The notes under the pieces: model-generated
Told to the model about the DNA's origin: nothing
Database searches by the model: none
The model's input: the letters and a program-made list of their open reading frames with translations, nothing else
Assembly: GCA_946611835.1 (NCBI GenBank)
Contig: CAMOEE010000108.1
Location: 1-8,444, forward strand
Direction of reading: 5' to 3'
Length of the DNA: 8,444 bases
From: an uncultured Treponema sp.
Lineage (GTDB): Bacteria > Spirochaetota > Spirochaetia > Treponematales > Treponemataceae
Made by a program: the position numbers and the translations under genes
Shown here: positions 6,593-8,444 of the stretch, in pieces
Position numbering within the stretch: the stretch's first letter is position 1
Layout of the letters: each line of letters opens with the position of its first letter

Positions 6593-7015
6593 ATGAAACG
6601 CTTTGATTTTTCCTTGCAGAAAGTCCTTGATTTACGGGAATTTGAGAAAAAACAGGCCGAGGCGGAGCTTGGAAAGGCCGTTGCTGAGGAAACAAAAATC
6701 CAGAACACGCTCGATATGATTGCCGAGGCCCATGCCTCAAATGTAAGGGCAGCGGATTCAAGTAAAGACCTTGCCGGAATGCTTGCGGCACAGAACTATT
6801 TTCGTCTTTTGAGCCAGCAGAAAGAAGAGGCCCTCGTTAGTCTTGCTCAGGCTCAGGTTATCACTGAAGAAAAGCGGGAAAAAATGCGTGAGGCAATGAA
6901 AAACTGCAAGGTGCTTGAGAATCTTCGTGAAAAAAGAATGTCAGACTGGAAAAAAGAGAATTTCAAGGCTGAAGAAAATGAAATCGATGATATTGTCACT
7001 TCAAAATGGAATTAA
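6593..7015 (+). CDS. fliJ: Flagellar export chaperone/ATPase stalk protein FliJ
   Basis: FliJ is a small two-helix coiled coil that inserts into the FliI hexamer like the gamma stalk of F1 and escorts export chaperones. The 140-residue product starts MKRFDFSLQKVLDLREFEKKQAE, the standard FliJ opening of a short F-x-F-x-L-x-K-V-L-x-L-R motif. It continues as an almost unbroken charged helix rich in Glu, Lys, Ala and Gln with no membrane segment or signal peptide. Sequence conservation in this family is low, so position directly after fliI counts heavily. ATG 6593 has GGAG at 6585-6588 with a short 4-base spacer. The last residues (EIDDIVTSKWN) are acidic. argR follows after 15 bases. Confidence 0.9.
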   Translation: MKRFDFSLQKVLDLREFEKKQAEAELGKAVAEETKIQNTLDMIAEAHASNVRAADSSKDLAGMLAAQNYFRLLSQQKEEALVSLAQAQVITEEKREKMREAMKNCKVLENLREKRMSDWKKENFKAEENEIDDIVTSKWN

Positions 7016-7030
7016 AAACAGGGGAATAAA

Positions 7031-7504
7031 ATGAAAGAAAGGTCAGAACGACTCAAAGCAATAAAAAAACTAATCAAGAATAACAGAATCGAAAGTCAGG
7101 ATGAGCTTTTGCGGGAGCTGACAAAAGAAGGCTTCGATGTCACTCAGGCGACCCTTTCCCGCGACCTTAAGCTTCTCAAGGTTGGGAAGGTTAGCGACGG
7201 ACACGCAGGCTATGTCTACACCCTTCAGAGCGACGAGGACAGGGGGGAGAGCGAGCAGATTTTCGTTCAGGATTTTTTGCGTGGTTATGTCAGCATTGAC
7301 TGGAACGCAACTACTGTCGTTATAAAGACTTTCGGGGGCCATGCAGATGCCGTCGCCAATGCCTTGGACTGTCTCAACCTCGATGAAATTTTGGGAACAG
7401 TTGCTGGTGACTCCTGTGTTTTTGCGGCTTTGCGTGCAGGTGTGAGCGGCGAGGAATTCATGAAAACGCTCAAAAAGCATATTCCTGATCTGGAGGAAGA
7501 ATAA
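7031..7504 (+). CDS. argR: Arginine repressor ArgR
   Basis: ArgR is a hexameric, arginine-responsive transcription factor that represses arginine biosynthesis and can activate catabolism. The 157-residue product has the normal length and both domains. The N-terminal winged helix-turn-helix has the recognition helix signature QATLSRDLK at 39-47. The C-terminal oligomerisation and arginine-binding domain contains GTVAGDSCVF at 122-131. In well-studied members this loop is GTxxGDDT, with two aspartates contacting arginine; here the second is serine (D127-S128). ATG 7031 has AGGGGA at 7020-7025. It lies 15 bases after fliJ with no promoter or terminator visible between them, so it is probably read from the flagellar transcript. 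That co-transcription is inferred. Confidence 0.95.
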   Translation: MKERSERLKAIKKLIKNNRIESQDELLRELTKEGFDVTQATLSRDLKLLKVGKVSDGHAGYVYTLQSDEDRGESEQIFVQDFLRGYVSIDWNATTVVIKTFGGHADAVANALDCLNLDEILGTVAGDSCVFAALRAGVSGEEFMKTLKKHIPDLEEE

Positions 7505-7511
7505 AAAACAC

Positions 7512-7531
7512 TTTTTCAATAATTGATAAAA
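7512..7531. promoter_or_regulatory. AT-rich dyad upstream of the glutamine synthetase promoter, possible operator
   Basis: TCAAT-A-ATTGA (7516-7526) is a perfect dyad around one central base; flanking T- and A-runs extend the symmetry to 8 of 10 positions each side. A one-base centre cannot form an RNA hairpin loop, so if functional it would be a DNA site. Its centre is about 72 bases upstream of the predicted start near 7593, a plausible activator position. It does not fit the ARG-box pattern (TGAAT...ATTCA). Confidence 0.25.
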
Positions 7532-7557
7532 TCACACAGAAAAAAATACAATTTCGC

Positions 7558-7586
7558 TTGACAATTTTTTTTCAAGACGCTATAAA
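7558..7586 (+). promoter_or_regulatory. Sigma-70-type promoter of the glutamine synthetase III leader
   Basis: TTGACA at 7558-7563 is a perfect -35. After exactly 17 bases, TATAAA at 7581-7586 matches 5 of 6 positions of the -10. Initiation would fall near 7593, about 245 bases before the glutamine synthetase start. No other convincing promoter lies between here and that gene, and no sigma-54 element was found. Confidence 0.75.
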
Positions 7587-7606
7587 AGAGATATCAAACG
7601 GCAATG

Positions 7607-7638
7607 AGGTCGCAGGAAGATAATTCTTGCGACCTTTT
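7607..7638 (+). terminator. Hairpin 1: 12-bp stem, GATAA loop, short T-tract
   Basis: Bases 7607-7618 (AGGTCGCAGGAA) pair with 7624-7635 (TTCTTGCGACCT) over 12 pairs including one G-U, around a five-base loop. Four Ts (7635-7638) end the element. The stem is strong but the T-tract short, so it may be a weak terminator or the anti-antiterminator arm of a leader. Confidence 0.5.
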
Positions 7639-7653
7639 CTGTTTTAAACTGAC

Positions 7654-7710
7654 AAAGGCGTCGTGTTTTCAGGCTGGTGTACAACGGTCTGAGATACGGC
7701 GCCTTTTTTT
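7654..7710 (+). terminator. Hairpin 2: long rho-independent terminator
   Basis: AAAGGCGTCGT (7654-7664) pairs with ACGGCGCCTTT (7696-7706) over 11 pairs with one G-U. The stem continues with small imperfections through 7667-7676 and 7685-7694. A tract of seven Ts (7704-7710) follows the GC-rich base. It would stop transcripts from the promoter at 7558-7586 and any readthrough from argR. Confidence 0.72.
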
Positions 7711-7717
7711 CGTGTTA

Positions 7718-7806
7718 GGGATTGTAGGGGCGGCGAAGCGGTTCGCATAGCGAATGAAGCGAAAGCGGAACCCCGAAAAGCCCGACCCACGAAGTGGGGA
7801 ACACCC
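7718..7806. repeat. GC-rich structured intergenic repeat
   Basis: The block contains nested symmetry. GGTTC (7740-7744) can pair with GAACC (7768-7772); TTCGC-ATA-GCGAA (7742-7754) is a perfect small hairpin; CCCAC-GAA-GTGGG (7786-7798) is another. GCGAA recurs at 7733, 7750 and 7759. It is far more GC-rich than its surroundings and shows no coding signal in any frame. The look is that of a dispersed palindromic repeat. I believe similar sequences occur in other treponeme intergenic regions, but that is recollection and no second copy is in this window. Confidence 0.6.
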
Positions 7807-7826
7807 AAATAAAAAATAATCAAAAT

Positions 7827-7832
7827 AGGAGA
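7827..7832 (+). promoter_or_regulatory. Ribosome binding site of glutamine synthetase III
   Basis: AGGAGA lies five bases before ATG 7838. It fixes the start of the partial gene, whose first residues (MDSVTSIFGENVFNE) already look like type III glutamine synthetase. Confidence 0.8.
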
Positions 7833-7837
7833 AATTT

Positions 7838-8444
7838 ATGGATTCTGTAACATCAATTTTTGGTGAAAATGTCTTTAACGAAACAGTAATGAAAGGGCGC
7901 CTGCCAAAGGAGACTTTCAAACAGCTGATGAAAACGATTAATGACGGCGAAAAGCTTGAGCCGACCGTTGCAAATGTTGTGGCAAATGCCATGAAAGACT
8001 GGGCGATTGAAAAAGGTGCCACACATTTCACTCACTGGTTCCAGCCGCTTACAGGAACGACTGCCGAAAAGCACGATTCCTTCATCACACCGTCAAGCGA
8101 AGGAAAGGTCATCATGGAATTTTCGGGAAAGGAACTTGTCCAGGGGGAGCCTGACGCTTCTTCTTTTCCTTCAGGCGGAATCCGCGCCACATTCGAGGCA
8201 CGAGGCTACACTGCATGGGACCCTACATCCTACGCTTTCATTAAAGACGGTGTTCTCTGCATTCCGACGGCATTCTGCTCTTACACCGGCGAGGCTCTGG
8301 ACAAAAAAACTCCGCTCCTTCGCTCAATGGAAGCAATCTCAAAGCAGGCAGTCCGTGTCCTTCATCTTTTCGGAAACGAAGATGTGACTTCTGTTAAAAC
8401 TACGGTCGGCCCTGAGCAGGAATATTTCCTGGTTGATAAAGCTG
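7838..8444 (+). CDS. glnN: Glutamine synthetase type III (GSIII), N-terminal part, runs off the right edge
   Basis: Glutamine synthetase makes glutamine from glutamate, ammonia and ATP. GSIII is the large (about 700-residue) form found in Bacteroides, ruminococci, some cyanobacteria and treponemes. About 202 codons are visible. GSIII-specific motifs are clear: HWFQPLTGTTAEKHDSF from residue 66, then GEPDASSFPSGGIRATFEARGY and a WDPTS segment. GPEQEYFLVD starts at 191, where E193 and E195 correspond to the E-x-E metal-binding pair of the catalytic barrel. The frame is open to the window edge, so the nucleotide-binding region and C-terminus lie outside. It has its own promoter and a long structured leader, and follows argR, another nitrogen-related gene. 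The symbol glnA is also used for this family. Confidence 0.95.
   Translation, partial: MDSVTSIFGENVFNETVMKGRLPKETFKQLMKTINDGEKLEPTVANVVANAMKDWAIEKGATHFTHWFQPLTGTTAEKHDSFITPSSEGKVIMEFSGKELVQGEPDASSFPSGGIRATFEARGYTAWDPTSYAFIKDGVLCIPTAFCSYTGEALDKKTPLLRSMEAISKQAVRVLHLFGNEDVTSVKTTVGPEQEYFLVDKA

Larger units (their letters stand above)
7593..7710 (+). ncRNA. Candidate attenuator leader or small RNA before glutamine synthetase III
   Basis: Starting from the predicted initiation point, a transcript of about 118 bases would consist of an 11-14-base single-stranded lead, a 12-bp hairpin, a linker and a long hairpin ending in seven Us. It would therefore be a discrete terminated RNA. The 3' arm of the first hairpin (7630-7638) can instead pair with the 5' arm of the second (7654-7663) over nine pairs with one bulged base. 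That gives an antiterminator-like alternative. I recognise no known riboswitch class: it lacks the glutamine riboswitch core as I know it, and there is no T-box. It could be a leader controlling readthrough into the gene, a free small RNA, or simply tandem terminators of argR. Confidence 0.4.
7505..7837. other. Regulatory and repeat-rich gap between argR and glutamine synthetase III
   Basis: No convincing protein gene is present in these 333 bases. In order they hold: an AT-rich dyad (7512-7531), a near-consensus promoter (7558-7586), a 12-bp hairpin with a short T-tract (7607-7638), a long hairpin with seven Ts (7654-7710), a GC-rich structured repeat (about 7718-7806), and an AT-rich stretch with the glutamine synthetase ribosome binding site (AGGAGA, 7827-7832). 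The first 100 bases are strongly AT-rich and the repeat strongly GC-rich, so composition changes sharply within the gap. Confidence 0.85.

Noticed and set aside
7070..7519. Minus-strand frame of about 149 codons opposite argR
   Set aside because: Shadow of argR; no ribosome binding site or recognisable domain.
7512..7531. ARG box for autoregulation by ArgR
   Set aside because: The dyad is TCAAT-A-ATTGA rather than TGAAT-N6-ATTCA, and it lies downstream of argR, not before it.
7593..7710. Signal recognition particle RNA or 6S RNA
   Set aside because: The GGAA is in a stem, not in the conserved SRP loop context, and the length and lack of a large central bubble do not fit 6S RNA.
7604..7750. 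Small plus-strand frame in the glutamine synthetase leader, about 48 codons, as a leader peptide
   Set aside because: No ribosome binding site precedes its ATG, it runs through both hairpins and into the repeat, and its composition is not protein-like.
7669..8031. Minus-strand frame of about 120 codons across the repeat and the start of glutamine synthetase
   Set aside because: It is antisense to clear GSIII coding sequence and includes the structured repeat; no start signal or family resemblance.
8007..8387. Plus-strand frame of about 126 codons
   Set aside because: It lies in a different frame within glutamine synthetase III, whose own frame shows continuous family motifs.

Overview
This looks like part of a spirochaete chromosome, most likely a host-associated or free-living Treponema relative. 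The evidence is the uninterrupted order flgB-flgC-fliE-fliF-fliG-fliH-fliI-fliJ, which matches the flgB operon of treponemes and borreliae. The protein sequences are of ordinary family type, and a type III glutamine synthetase, common in anaerobes and gut bacteria, lies downstream. The species assignment is inference.

Layout. Positions 1-56 are the last codons of flgB. Positions 158-7015 hold seven complete plus-strand flagellar genes: the rod protein FlgC, the rod/MS-ring adaptor FliE, the MS-ring FliF, the rotor switch FliG, and the export ATPase set FliH-FliI-FliJ. Gaps are short except where an inverted repeat lies between a stop codon and the next ribosome binding site. At 7031-7504, 15 bases after fliJ, is an arginine repressor gene (argR) that has no known flagellar role but looks co-transcribed. 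A 333-base gap (7505-7837) follows. It holds an AT-rich dyad, a near-consensus sigma-70 promoter (TTGACA-17-TATAAA), two strong hairpins with T-tracts, and a GC-rich structured repeat. The window ends inside glutamine synthetase III (7838 onward, about 202 codons visible).

How it works together. FlgB/FlgC/FliE build the proximal rod on the FliF ring. FliG couples that ring to stator-driven torque. FliH/FliI/FliJ energise and gate export of axial proteins. ArgR and glutamine synthetase belong to arginine and nitrogen metabolism and mark the end of the motility block.

The most interesting non-coding signals are two. First, the putative leader or small RNA at 7593-7710: its two hairpins can be redrawn as a mutually exclusive antiterminator, so it may be an attenuator for glutamine synthetase III. 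Second, three inverted repeats sit inside the flagellar operon. Their arms are built from 7-base (two copies) or 9-base (one copy) tandem units, and each starts just after a stop codon. No wholly new protein system is visible.
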